Shown here piece after piece: positions 31,693 to 40,756 of a stretch of 64,000 nt of DNA. This DNA is from Anaerolineales bacterium (GTDB lineage: Bacteria > Chloroflexota > Anaerolineae > Aggregatilineales > J027): assembly GCA_020634155.1 (NCBI GenBank), contig JACKCI010000002.1, forward strand, positions 992,001 to 1,056,000, written 5' to 3'. Position 1 is the stretch's first letter. Each line of letters begins with the position of its first letter. Under the pieces are notes generated by a model. That model had not been told where the DNA came from, did not search any database, and saw only the letters and a program-made list of their open reading frames with translations. The position numbers and the translations under genes were made by a program.

Positions 31693-33947
31693 GGGTGCTG
31701 TTTTATCGCATCCTTGTGGGCGAGGTATTATTTTGGGGCTTACCATCTTTACAGTTTTATCCTTGGCGCTGGTTTGCTTTTGAGGAGCTGGGCGATGGAC
31801 GGTTGCCCCTCTGGAATCCATATAATGGTGCGGGCAGCCCACTGGTTGCCAATTATCAAAGCGCCATTTTATACCCGCCCAACTGGCTTTATGTTTTCGA
31901 TATTCCCCAAATGATGGGCATTATTGCCTTGCTCCATATTGTGTGGGCGGGGTGGGGCATGTGGAAATTTACCGGAGCGCTAGAGTTCTCGACCTTTGGG
32001 CGCGGAGTATCCCTTCTATGCTATGCACTAGGGGGATATACGCTAGGGCGGCTAGGGTCGTTCCCAACAGCCAATACTGCGGCTTGGATGCCTTGGCTGT
32101 TTTGGGCGTGCCTGCGGGTACTCCAATACCAGCAGATGCGCGATGTTGGCTTCTTAGCGCTATATTCAGGCCTTATGCTGCTGGCGGGCCATGCTCAAAC
32201 CAGTTGGTATATCTTTGTAGCGCTTGGTCTGTTTGCGCTTTGGTATGGGTTAACTGTCCGTCGTGACATCATGCAGAACCTCCAAGGGCTACTACTCGCG
32301 GGGATTGCCGTCTTGCTTGGCGTAGGTATCGCCTTTTGGCAATTGGGTATGACCCTCGAATTTTTGCAGCAGTCCCAGCGGGCGGGTGGGGTTAGCTACA
32401 CTGAGTTGACAAATCTTTCCTATGCGCCCTTGCGTGCCTTAACCATACTGATGCCGCATTTTTATGGCACACCTGCTGATGGTTCGTATCTAACCCCCGA
32501 TACAGGTGTTTATTTTGAGGATGCGGCTTATATCGGTTTTGTTCCATTGGTGGCGGTTGCCTTTGCGATTACGGGCTGGCTGAAGTGGCGCAAGTTCTTG
32601 ACCGTATCGGTGCATTCGGCCTTCCGTTCCGTTCCATTCTGGGTTGTCTTAAGTGTCGTTGGTTTTGTGCTGGCTCTAGGATATTACGGCCCATTTTATC
32701 GTTTTTTCTACGATTACGTCCCGACTTTTGATAATTTTCGGGAGCCAGTGCGCTGGCTATTATGGCCTGCTTTTGGCCTTTCAATACTTGCAGGGATTGG
32801 GGTTCAAAATTGGAGCCGCAGCCAGCGGGCGTTCTTTTGGTCACGTTTAGCGGTAGCTGGTGGCTTTGGCTTTGTGGGTATGGCTTTTTTTGCAAGTCGC
32901 GCAGTTGAAGATGCTGATAAAGATGTCATTCAAGTTTTTGTGACGGCCCTCATCGCCTTGGGTTCTTGGATAGCCATTTCGGGTATCTTGACCCTTACCC
33001 AGCCCAATGTAACTCCCAACACCTCGGCGGGGTATTGGCAACTCGCTGTGCTGGTGATTGTTGCTGCTGACTTGGCTTGGGCCTCGGCAGGCTTGAACCC
33101 AACTGTTCCTAATGATTTTTATGAGCGTGACCTCAGCATGTCTTATCCCCAAGGTCGCCTCTATTGGTTTGAAGACTACGAGCGCGAAGTCAAATTTGAC
33201 CGATATTTTGATTTAGGTGATTACCGTCGGGCGCGTGACCGTTGGTCAGAAGTTCGCACCTCGCTATTACCCAATCTCAACATTCTCAATCGGATACAAC
33301 TCTTTAATAACTTTGACCCTTTGCAGCCCCGTGTTCATCGCCAATATGTTGAATTGATTGAGGCCTCTGGTGAGAACAGCACTGCTTTGTTACGGGCAGC
33401 CGCTATTGGTCAGGTTTATGGCCCTGTGCAGCCCAATGGTTGGGAAAATGATCAACAAGCCAACGCATGGGTAGCCCAAACGGCTCCACCAACGGTATGG
33501 CTTGTGCCAACAATGCTATGGAGCAAAGATGACGAGGCCACGATTGAGGCCATGACCGCACCACAGTGGAACCCTGAACAGACGGTGATTCTGCAAGGTG
33601 AAGAACCCGTAACCACTGCGGGTGCTAGTGCCGATGCGTTGGGTAGTGTGGTCACCATCTCAGAGCGTCCGACCCGCCGCCAATATCAAGTATCAAGCGA
33701 TGGGCCTGCCTACTTGGTGATGGCCTCAACATGGTACCCCGGCTGGCAAGTGCGGGTGGATGGCGAACCCGCCACCTTGTACCGTGCAAACTTGGCTTTT
33801 CAGGCAGTTTATATTCCAGCGGGTGGGGCGGATGTTGTGGTTAGTTATGTTCCCCAACGGAGCGGAATTACCATTATCGTCAGTGTTGTTTCATTACTAG
33901 GCACACTGGTTCTTGTAGCATGGGGACTATTCCAAGAACCTACCTAG
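31635..33947 (+). CDS. YfhO-like membrane protein (GT-C superfold)
   Basis: This 770-residue protein has about twelve membrane segments and a soluble C-terminal domain. The opening is typical of the YfhO family: 'GDGRLPLWNPYNGAGSPL', followed by 'YPPNWLY' and 'GHAQTSWYI'. The C-terminus has the family signature 'STWYPGWQVRVDGEPA' and 'FQAVYIPAGGADVVVSY'. YfhO proteins are implicated in glycosylating lipoteichoic acid or other surface polymers in Firmicutes; the substrate here is unknown. The ATG at 31635 lies inside the 3' end of the previous gene. The sugar phosphotransferase gene follows 16 bases after the stop. Confidence 0.82.
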   Translation: MHRRDLRPWLPLLILAITVGVLFYRILVGEVLFWGLPSLQFYPWRWFAFEELGDGRLPLWNPYNGAGSPLVANYQSAILYPPNWLYVFDIPQMMGIIALLHIVWAGWGMWKFTGALEFSTFGRGVSLLCYALGGYTLGRLGSFPTANTAAWMPWLFWACLRVLQYQQMRDVGFLALYSGLMLLAGHAQTSWYIFVALGLFALWYGLTVRRDIMQNLQGLLLAGIAVLLGVGIAFWQLGMTLEFLQQSQRAGGVSYTELTNLSYAPLRALTILMPHFYGTPADGSYLTPDTGVYFEDAAYIGFVPLVAVAFAITGWLKWRKFLTVSVHSAFRSVPFWVVLSVVGFVLALGYYGPFYRFFYDYVPTFDNFREPVRWLLWPAFGLSILAGIGVQNWSRSQRAFFWSRLAVAGGFGFVGMAFFASRAVEDADKDVIQVFVTALIALGSWIAISGILTLTQPNVTPNTSAGYWQLAVLVIVAADLAWASAGLNPTVPNDFYERDLSMSYPQGRLYWFEDYEREVKFDRYFDLGDYRRARDRWSEVRTSLLPNLNILNRIQLFNNFDPLQPRVHRQYVELIEASGENSTALLRAAAIGQVYGPVQPNGWENDQQANAWVAQTAPPTVWLVPTMLWSKDDEATIEAMTAPQWNPEQTVILQGEEPVTTAGASADALGSVVTISERPTRRQYQVSSDGPAYLVMASTWYPGWQVRVDGEPATLYRANLAFQAVYIPAGGADVVVSYVPQRSGITIIVSVVSLLGTLVLVAWGLFQEPT

Positions 33948-33963
33948 TAGACAGGGGCTACCG

Positions 33964-35373
33964 ATGAAATATGAGCGTCGTTTTCAATTGAAAGTCTCTG
34001 AACGCCGAACTCTGCTAAAGTTAGGCGATGCCCTTGTCATCATCCTTGCCACCCTTAGCGCCTTGTGGATTTGGGCTTTGGCTGATGGTAGTGGCCCTGC
34101 TTTGGGCTTTTTTGTGTTCAATAGCTGGTGGTTTGTGGTGCTGCTTGGGCTATGGATTATTCTAGCTAGTGCCAATGACTTCTATGATTTACGGCTATCA
34201 AGCCGCCCTGCCCAAAGTTTGCCGCGTCTTGCCCAAATTATCCTGCAATTGCTGGTAGCCTATCTCATTATCTTCTTTTTATCCCCTCGTGATGAACTGC
34301 CGCGTCTCTTCATTTTGTATTACAGCTTGTTGTCCTTCTCGCTGATTTTGCTGTGGCGCACTGTTGTTTGGGCTTTGGTTATTCGTCGTTTAGGGATTAA
34401 GCGGCGGGTGCTGATTATTGGCGCAGGATGGGCAGCGCGGACGATTGTGCGGGCACTGACCGAGGAGACTCCAGACGATTATGAAGTGGTTGGCCTCATT
34501 GCTGAGTTTGACCCCCATGATACCCTGACCAATGATGTTCCGGTCTTGGGTGGTGGCAAAGAACTCGTTCAAGTGGCAGAAAAAGAACGCGTGTCTGACC
34601 TGATTATGGCCTATGGCACCACCTTACCCGGTGAAATCTACCAAGGCGTGATGGATTGTTATGAGCGCGGTTTTTCGATTATCCCCATGCCCTTGCTCTA
34701 TGAGCAGGTTACCGGACGGGTACCCGTCGAGCATGTTGGGCCGGAGGACTGGAAAATCATCCTTCCTATGATTCAGACCTCAATATTCAACCCCTTCTCA
34801 CCTCTCAAGCGTTTGATAGATATTAGCCTATCGCTTATCGGGCTTTTTCTTTTTGCCTTGATATTGCCAGCCTTGGCCCTTGCGATTCGCCTTGATAGCC
34901 GAGGCCCAATCTTTTATAGCCAAGAACGGGTGGGCAAAGGAGGCAAGCTCTTCCACATGATTAAGTTACGCTCGATGGTGGTTGATGCCGAGGCCGATGG
35001 GCCGCGGTGGGCCAGTGCGGGAGATGTGCGTATTACCCGCGTGGGGGCCATAATGCGGAAGGCCCGCCTTGATGAGCTACCCCAGTTTATCAATATTCTT
35101 AAAGGTGAGATGAGCGTGGTTGGGCCACGCGCCGAGCGCCCTTATTTTGTTGACCAGTTATCCCAAGAAATTCCCTTTTATCGAACCCGTCATGTGGTGC
35201 GTCCGGGCGCTACGGGCTGGGCACAGGTCAAATATACCTATGGCAATAGCGTAGAAGACTCGCTGATTAAGCTGCAATATGACTTGTACTATATTCGGCA
35301 CCAATCGCTTGCGCTGGATATGCTGATTATTCTGCGAACCATTGGCAAGATGGTGCGTCTATCGGGGACATAA
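33964..35373 (+). CDS. Polyprenyl glycosylphosphotransferase (WcaJ/WbaP-type sugar transferase)
   Basis: This 469-residue initiating enzyme moves a sugar-1-phosphate from a nucleotide sugar to undecaprenyl phosphate, the first step of exopolysaccharide or glycan repeat-unit synthesis. It has four or five N-terminal membrane helices, a Rossmann-like CoA_binding_3 domain ('RRVLIIGAGWAARTIVRAL', about 141-160), and the C-terminal bacterial sugar transferase domain. The latter shows 'LKRLIDISLSLIGL', 'GPIFYSQERVGKGGKLF', 'IKLRSMVVDAE', 'KARLDELPQFINILKGEM' with the catalytic Asp-Glu, and 'VVGPRAERP'. Sugar specificity is not predictable. It anchors the view of this region as a glycan locus. Confidence 0.92.
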   Translation: MKYERRFQLKVSERRTLLKLGDALVIILATLSALWIWALADGSGPALGFFVFNSWWFVVLLGLWIILASANDFYDLRLSSRPAQSLPRLAQIILQLLVAYLIIFFLSPRDELPRLFILYYSLLSFSLILLWRTVVWALVIRRLGIKRRVLIIGAGWAARTIVRALTEETPDDYEVVGLIAEFDPHDTLTNDVPVLGGGKELVQVAEKERVSDLIMAYGTTLPGEIYQGVMDCYERGFSIIPMPLLYEQVTGRVPVEHVGPEDWKIILPMIQTSIFNPFSPLKRLIDISLSLIGLFLFALILPALALAIRLDSRGPIFYSQERVGKGGKLFHMIKLRSMVVDAEADGPRWASAGDVRITRVGAIMRKARLDELPQFINILKGEMSVVGPRAERPYFVDQLSQEIPFYRTRHVVRPGATGWAQVKYTYGNSVEDSLIKLQYDLYYIRHQSLALDMLIILRTIGKMVRLSGT

Positions 35374-35374
35374 A

Positions 35375-35401
35375 GCAGGGCCAACACACGGCTGACCCTG
35401 C
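35375..35401. terminator. Inverted repeat, possible bidirectional terminator
   Basis: GCAGGG (35375-35380) pairs with CCCTGC (35396-35401), with extra inner pairing, in the 37-base gap between two convergent genes. On the minus strand the arm is followed by TTTA, on the plus strand by GGGGTTGTCTT. T-tracts are weak, so the call rests on position. Confidence 0.45.
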
Positions 35402-35410
35402 GGGGTTGTC

Positions 35411-36193
35411 TTACGCTTCGTCGGGGGCGGGACCGTCTTCAGATTCGGCTTCCACCGTGGCCTCTTGAGCGTTGGCTCCGATGCTAATGCCCGACATCGG
35501 GCCAGCGGCTGCGGCAGCCAGAGCTTCCAGCTTGGCGTGTTGATGATCTTCGATGTGGTGCTGGGCGTGCTTAATTTCTTCACGGAAGATGTCACGCTCT
35601 TCCTTGGAGAAGCTGCGATTTTGGGCCAAATCGTTGAGGACTTTGGCGGCCCGTTCAGGATCAAGTTCCACCAAGCTTTGGACATACGTCTCAAGGCTAT
35701 ATTCTTCGGGTACAATCCAAGACAAAACAAGGTCAAAGACCTCGGTATTGCCCGTTGCCACTTTTTCTAAGACTTCAAGGGCTTCGTCGCGGTTTTCGGG
35801 TTTTTCTTCAACCCACGCTAAAATGGTGGGGATGATGTCCTCCCCGAATTGTGCGAGGGCATTGATACTCGCAAAATAGGTAGGTTGGCGTGGCGTTGCT
35901 GTTTCAAGCACAGTCAAGAGCTTAGGCACTGCTTCTTGAACGTTCCATTTGCCGAGCAAACGCAAGGCATTAACCGGGGCATTGCCCTTACCGGGGGCGG
36001 CGTTTTGATACAAGTAATCATCCTCAATCAGGCTCTCCAGAAATGGGATGACTATTTCGCGTTGGCTTTCCAAACGGGCGGCGGCGACTTCTTCGTTCAT
36101 GCCTTGCATAAAGAGCGTCCATGCTGCGGCATACAGGTCATGGTCACGGGTTGTCAAGGCTGTACGCCAAACCTGCGTTGTTTCTTCGGACAT
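35411..36193 (-). CDS. HEAT-like repeat protein
   Basis: This 260-residue soluble protein is mostly helical, with repeated helix pairs resembling HEAT or armadillo repeats ('PVNALRLLGKWNVQEAVPKL', 'FASINALAQFGEDIIPTIL', 'RDEALEVLEKVATGNTEVF', about residues 75-170). A His-rich stretch ('HAQHHIEDHQHAK') and an acidic tail ('EAESEDGPAPDEA') follow. No catalytic motif is seen. Such proteins usually act as scaffolds. It is transcribed alone against the surrounding glycan genes and is divergent from the next one. Confidence 0.7.
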   Translation of the reverse strand: MSEETTQVWRTALTTRDHDLYAAAWTLFMQGMNEEVAAARLESQREIVIPFLESLIEDDYLYQNAAPGKGNAPVNALRLLGKWNVQEAVPKLLTVLETATPRQPTYFASINALAQFGEDIIPTILAWVEEKPENRDEALEVLEKVATGNTEVFDLVLSWIVPEEYSLETYVQSLVELDPERAAKVLNDLAQNRSFSKEERDIFREEIKHAQHHIEDHQHAKLEALAAAAAGPMSGISIGANAQEATVEAESEDGPAPDEA

Positions 36194-36275
36194 ACAGTTT
36201 TTCCTCTAGGGCTAGATTTTTGCCGATTGTGCTTTGAAAAGGGCATATTGGCAAGGGTTTGTTTGAGAGTACATC

Positions 36276-37736
36276 ATGAAATTAACGATTGATCGCTTGG
36301 CTTTGTGGATTTTATTTGTGCTGTTATTTGCGATGGCGGTTCGTGTGCCTCTGGATACAGATGTCTGGTGGCATCTCCGGAGTGCGGAATGGATGGTAGA
36401 CAACGGCAAAATTCTCGATAAGGATATTTTCTCCCATACCCAAACGGGCGAGGCATGGATCAACCACAGTTGGGGTGGGGAGTTGTTGCTCTATGGAGTC
36501 TATCGTTTAACCGGAGGCAGCACTGACCCTGCTGGAACAGGCACAATAGGCCTTGCCCTCTTAACAGGTGCCTTGGCTACACTCGGCATGGCGGGCATTT
36601 ATCGCATGTGTGCGGGTAATGTCTATAGCCGTATGTTTGTTATGGTCATCGGGGCCAGCACCGCTGCTGTCTTCTGGACACCCCGTCCACAGATGTTTTC
36701 GTTTGTGCTAGGCATAGCAACCCTCTATTTGCTCTATCTCTACAAATATCAGCAGCGTGACCGTCTATGGCTCATTCCGCCCTTGATGGTGCTATGGGTT
36801 AACCTCCATGCTGGATTTGCGATTGGCTTTATTATCCTCTTTGGTTTTATTGCAGGTGAGGTCATCAGTCGTCTGTTAAGCCCTGATGAGGCCCTCACAT
36901 GGGCGCAACTGCGGAAGGTCAGTGTTGTGACAGGCGTTGGGATATTGGCCCTAAGCCTCAATCCTTTTGGCCCTCAAATGATGCTTTATCCTTTTCGCAC
37001 GGCTGGCTTGCAAACGCTCAATCTCTTTATTGTGGAGTGGAAATCTCCCGACTTTAAGATACCTGCCACATGGCCTTTTATTTTTCTGTTGGGGGCTATT
37101 GTGGTCTTGGGCAGCCGCGCCCCCAAATTGGCATGGAGTGATTTGGTACTAACGGCTGGTACAGCGGCCCTTGCACTCTGGTCAGCCCGCAATATCGCTG
37201 TTTTTGCGATAGTTGCCACACCTGTTTTGTCTCGCCAATTAGACAGTTGGCTTACCGCCCAAGGGTGGCAGATTGAACCCTCGCGTAGCCTAACGCCTAT
37301 ACAAGCGCGGCTCAACCTAGCTCTTGCCATGATGGTCTTGGTGGCGGCAGGTGTCAAAATCGGCGCAGAACTTGCCCCCGCAGCCGTTGAAAAGGCTCAT
37401 CAGGAGTTCTTACCCGTTGAACTCGCGGCATATTTGAACGAAACCCACCCCCAAGGCCCAATGTTTAATGAGTATAATTGGGGAGGCTACCTCATCTTTA
37501 GGGTGCGCGACTTACCTGTCTATGTGGATGGGCGTACCGATTTGTATGGAGATGATTTCTTGCGAGACTATATCCGAGCTACGCTTGGTGCTAAGGAATG
37601 GCAAAAACCACTTGAGGGAATCAATCTTGTGGTAGTGCAAAAACAGAGCGCATTAGCCACGCTCTTGCGGCAAGATAGCACAACATGGGAGTTGGCCTAT
37701 GAAGACGCATTGGCGGTGGTCTTTGAACGCCAATAA
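36276..37736 (+). CDS. Polytopic GT-C-like membrane protein
   Basis: This 486-residue protein has about ten membrane segments. The first outer loop, 'LDTDVWWHLRSAEWMVDNG' followed by 'DIFSHTQTGEAWINHSWGG', and the later 'FWTPRPQMFSFVL' and 'NEYNWGGYLIFRVRDLP' with 'YVDGRTDLYGDDFL' recur in uncharacterised bacterial membrane proteins of GT-C type. The paired Asp in the first loop fits a polyprenyl-phosphate-sugar transferase. The 3' end overlaps the next gene by 38 bases. The region looks like a three-gene transcript with the two following genes. Confidence 0.72.
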   Translation: MKLTIDRLALWILFVLLFAMAVRVPLDTDVWWHLRSAEWMVDNGKILDKDIFSHTQTGEAWINHSWGGELLLYGVYRLTGGSTDPAGTGTIGLALLTGALATLGMAGIYRMCAGNVYSRMFVMVIGASTAAVFWTPRPQMFSFVLGIATLYLLYLYKYQQRDRLWLIPPLMVLWVNLHAGFAIGFIILFGFIAGEVISRLLSPDEALTWAQLRKVSVVTGVGILALSLNPFGPQMMLYPFRTAGLQTLNLFIVEWKSPDFKIPATWPFIFLLGAIVVLGSRAPKLAWSDLVLTAGTAALALWSARNIAVFAIVATPVLSRQLDSWLTAQGWQIEPSRSLTPIQARLNLALAMMVLVAAGVKIGAELAPAAVEKAHQEFLPVELAAYLNETHPQGPMFNEYNWGGYLIFRVRDLPVYVDGRTDLYGDDFLRDYIRATLGAKEWQKPLEGINLVVVQKQSALATLLRQDSTTWELAYEDALAVVFERQ

Positions 37737-39264
37737 TCCCCGCCGTGACCTCCTACTCCTTGCAGGCTTGGCCTTGGTGGTTGGCTTGGGTCTAATGGCT
37801 GCCATTCGTATGCCGGGCTATACCGATGCCTACTACTATTATAATGCCGGAGAACGTATAGCCACGGGGGAGGGGTTGACTGACCCATATTTGTGGAATT
37901 ATCTCAACCCCCCCGATTCCCTGCCCGCCCCTAGCCACACCTATTGGATGCCCCTAGCCTCTTTATTGATGGCTGCCAGTCAGGTCATTTTAGGTGCCAG
38001 TTTTACAGCGGCCCAAGTCCCATTTCTCTTGAGTTTAACGGGTCTCACAGTGCTAACAGGCTGGCTCGGATGGAACATTGGTGGTACCCGCCGCTATCTT
38101 TGGCTACCTGCTCTGTTGGTCTTGTTTGGGGGCTTCTTTTTCCCCTTTTGGCTCTCAACCGATACCTTCGCTCTCTTTGGCTTGTGGGGAGCCATAACGC
38201 TCATTACACTTGGTCTTGGGCGTGAACGTCACGACTGGCGTTTATTGGCTGTTGCGGGTGTGGGTTCGGGCTTGGCACACCTGACCCGCGCCGATGGCGT
38301 GTTGCTGCTCTTGGTTGCACTATTGATGTTGGGTTGGCCCCGTCCGCGCTGGCGATTGATGGGGGTGGTCATCCTTGGCTATTTGGCAATCATGACCCCT
38401 TGGTTTATCCGCAATCTGAATGTGATTGGCTCTCCATTGCCCTCTGGTGGGGTCAATACGGCCTTTTTGCGCGGCTATAACGAGCTTTTTGATTATCCGG
38501 TGGAGTGGTCAGCCGCGAACTTTTTCGCATGGGGCTGGGGCAATATCCTCAACTCACGCTGGGAAGCTACCGTCAACAATTTTGCAACATGGGCGGTGGT
38601 GGAAAATTGGGTGCTATTGGGGCCGCTGGCATTATGGGCATGGTGGCAACGTCGCCGAGAGTCCCTATGGGCGGGGTTTGGTCTCTATGCCTTGGGTTTG
38701 CATCTTGCCATGACGCTGGTCTTTGCCTATCCGGGCTATCGTGGTGGTTTGTTTCATTCCTCAGCAGCACTCTTGCCGTTTTGGGCGGTGTTGGGAATCC
38801 AAGGGCTGGATGCTGGGATTGCGCGGATGGCTCAGTGGCGGCGTTGGAACGAACCCCAAGCCAAGCGCGTCTTTGGTGGAGCCGCTGTGTTGCTGGCCGT
38901 GTTTTTGTCTCTCAATGGTCTCGTCCTTCAGGTTAAGACCCGTAGCGCTGGCCCTGATTATGAAGCGCTGCGAGCCTATTTGCCTGATGATGCCGTACTC
39001 ATGGCGAATGATCCGGCTGGCTGGTACTATCACACGGGGTTAGAGGGCGTGACCTTGACTGATGCCCCCTTGTCGCGTGTTCCAGAAATCGCCCGTCGCT
39101 ACCATGTCACCTACTTAATCCTTGATGTTAATGTAACGGATAGCTTTGAGCCTGTCTTCAAAGGCGACAGTACCCCGACCTATTTAGAATTGGTGGTTCA
39201 TTTAGATGAAGGCACAACCGACCCTGAAGATGATGTCCGAATCTACCGTTTCACGCTGGATTAA
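37699..39264 (+). CDS. PMT_2-like membrane glycosyltransferase
   Basis: This 521-residue protein has about eleven membrane segments and a short outer C-terminal domain. The first loop contains 'MPGYTDAYYYYNAGERIATG' and 'YLNPPDSLPAPSHTYWMPL', consistent with a GT-C enzyme; 'AHLTRADGVLLLLVA' is a motif common in this group. The C-terminus ('YEALRAYLPDDAVLMANDP', 'ARRYHVTYLILD') is a small soluble domain also found in other Chloroflexota-type GT39 proteins. ATG 37699 lies inside the previous gene, and the next gene begins 35 bases before its stop, so all three should be co-translated. Confidence 0.75.
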   Translation: MKTHWRWSLNANNPRRDLLLLAGLALVVGLGLMAAIRMPGYTDAYYYYNAGERIATGEGLTDPYLWNYLNPPDSLPAPSHTYWMPLASLLMAASQVILGASFTAAQVPFLLSLTGLTVLTGWLGWNIGGTRRYLWLPALLVLFGGFFFPFWLSTDTFALFGLWGAITLITLGLGRERHDWRLLAVAGVGSGLAHLTRADGVLLLLVALLMLGWPRPRWRLMGVVILGYLAIMTPWFIRNLNVIGSPLPSGGVNTAFLRGYNELFDYPVEWSAANFFAWGWGNILNSRWEATVNNFATWAVVENWVLLGPLALWAWWQRRRESLWAGFGLYALGLHLAMTLVFAYPGYRGGLFHSSAALLPFWAVLGIQGLDAGIARMAQWRRWNEPQAKRVFGGAAVLLAVFLSLNGLVLQVKTRSAGPDYEALRAYLPDDAVLMANDPAGWYYHTGLEGVTLTDAPLSRVPEIARRYHVTYLILDVNVTDSFEPVFKGDSTPTYLELVVHLDEGTTDPEDDVRIYRFTLD

Positions 39265-40756
39265 TCCGCTGCTCCTAGTTTTAGCGGCGGCGGGCGTTTT
39301 GGCTTATACCGCGATTGCTGCTGCCAAGAATGCAGTAGGCTTCCCGCTTGATGATTCATGGATTCACCAAACCTATGCGCGTAATCTTGCCCTGCATGGC
39401 GAATGGGCCTTTGTCACAGGTGAACCCTCAGCGGCCTCAACCTCCCCTTTGTATTCATTCTTGCTCTCATTCGGGCATTTGTTCGGGCTGGCCCCTTTTG
39501 TCTGGACACATCTACTCGGTATTCTTGCCTTATTTGGTGCGGGGTACTTCAGCCGTCCTCTTGCCGAGCGCTTATTCCCGAATGTGCCTTGGGTGGGTAT
39601 CGGCACCAGTTTGATGATGGTAACCACATGGCACTTCGTATGGGCTGCCTCTTCTGGCATGGAGACCATGCTGTTTATGACGTTGAGTTTGGCCTTTATG
39701 TGGGCTGTATGGCGCGAACTCGATTCCGATATGGAATCCCCTGTGTGGCGGCGTGGGGTGCAGGTGGGTGTTGTCGGCGGGCTATTGACCTTAACACGGC
39801 CTGAAGGTGTCGGTTTGGTTGGGCTTGCCGGACTGTTGATGCTGGTGAGTCGTGTACATTCCACCCGCCGTATCTATCTGCACTGGGCAGTAGGTGTGAT
39901 AGCTGGCTTTGTGTTGGTCGTGACGCCCTATCTGGTTATCAACTATATACAGTCTGATCAGCTTTTGCCCACGACTATTGACGCCAAAATAGCTGAAAAT
40001 GCGCCCCTGCGAGAGCAATTTATCGGCAGGCGCTATCTGCGGCTTGTGTTCTCGATTATCGCTGGGGCGCAGTTGGTCTGGCTACCGGGAATTATCTGGG
40101 GAATCGCCTCTACTAAACGGCATTGGTTACTGAGTTTGCCGCTGGTGTGGGCTTTTGCTCATTTAAGTATATTTGCATGGCGGCTGCCAGTTGGTTATCA
40201 ACACGGGCGCTATATTATGCCAATACTTCCCCCTGTGCTGCTCTATGCGGTTGGGGGTATGCTCCTTGCGGTTATACACTTTAAGCACACCCCGCTCCAA
40301 CGGGTTGTCGTTCGCACCTTGGCCCTGAGTGCCGTGTTCTCAGTCGGCGGTTTTTGGTGGATAGGCGGGCAGGCTTATGGAGATGACGTGCGGCTTATCA
40401 ACACCGAGATGGTCAAGACTGCCAAGTGGGTATCCCAAAATGTGCCTCCGGATGAACTCCTAGCCGTTCATGATATTGGCGCAGTTGGCTATTATGCTCC
40501 ACGCTCGGTGTTTGATCTTGCGGGTTTGGTAAGCCCTGAAATTGTCCCGATTATTCGTGAACCTGAAGCACTGATGCAAATGATGTGTGAGCAAGGCGCT
40601 CAATGGCTGATGGTTTTGCCAGAACAACAGCCAGCATTGGATGACGACCCCCGTCTTGAATTGGTCTATTCCACCAACGAGCCATATATCATTGAAGAAG
40701 GTGGTGAAGGCAATATGAAAGTCTTTCGGCTCCACTTTAGCCCAGACTGTCATTAA
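39230..40756 (+). CDS. GT-C-like membrane glycosyltransferase with DDSW first-loop motif
   Basis: This 508-residue protein has about ten membrane segments. The first loop is 'GFPLDDSWIHQTYARNLA' and then 'SAASTSPLYSFLLS', a motif set of GT-C-type proteins in which the paired Asp is thought to bind metal or the sugar phosphate. The C-terminal outer part ('WVSQNVPPDELLAVHDIG', 'YYAPRSVFDLAGLVSPEI') is strongly conserved in such proteins. Two adjacent ATGs (39230, 39233) can start it; both lie within the preceding gene. Its stop overlaps the convergent lipoprotein gene by four bases. Confidence 0.78.
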   Translation: MMSESTVSRWINPLLLVLAAAGVLAYTAIAAAKNAVGFPLDDSWIHQTYARNLALHGEWAFVTGEPSAASTSPLYSFLLSFGHLFGLAPFVWTHLLGILALFGAGYFSRPLAERLFPNVPWVGIGTSLMMVTTWHFVWAASSGMETMLFMTLSLAFMWAVWRELDSDMESPVWRRGVQVGVVGGLLTLTRPEGVGLVGLAGLLMLVSRVHSTRRIYLHWAVGVIAGFVLVVTPYLVINYIQSDQLLPTTIDAKIAENAPLREQFIGRRYLRLVFSIIAGAQLVWLPGIIWGIASTKRHWLLSLPLVWAFAHLSIFAWRLPVGYQHGRYIMPILPPVLLYAVGGMLLAVIHFKHTPLQRVVVRTLALSAVFSVGGFWWIGGQAYGDDVRLINTEMVKTAKWVSQNVPPDELLAVHDIGAVGYYAPRSVFDLAGLVSPEIVPIIREPEALMQMMCEQGAQWLMVLPEQQPALDDDPRLELVYSTNEPYIIEEGGEGNMKVFRLHFSPDCH

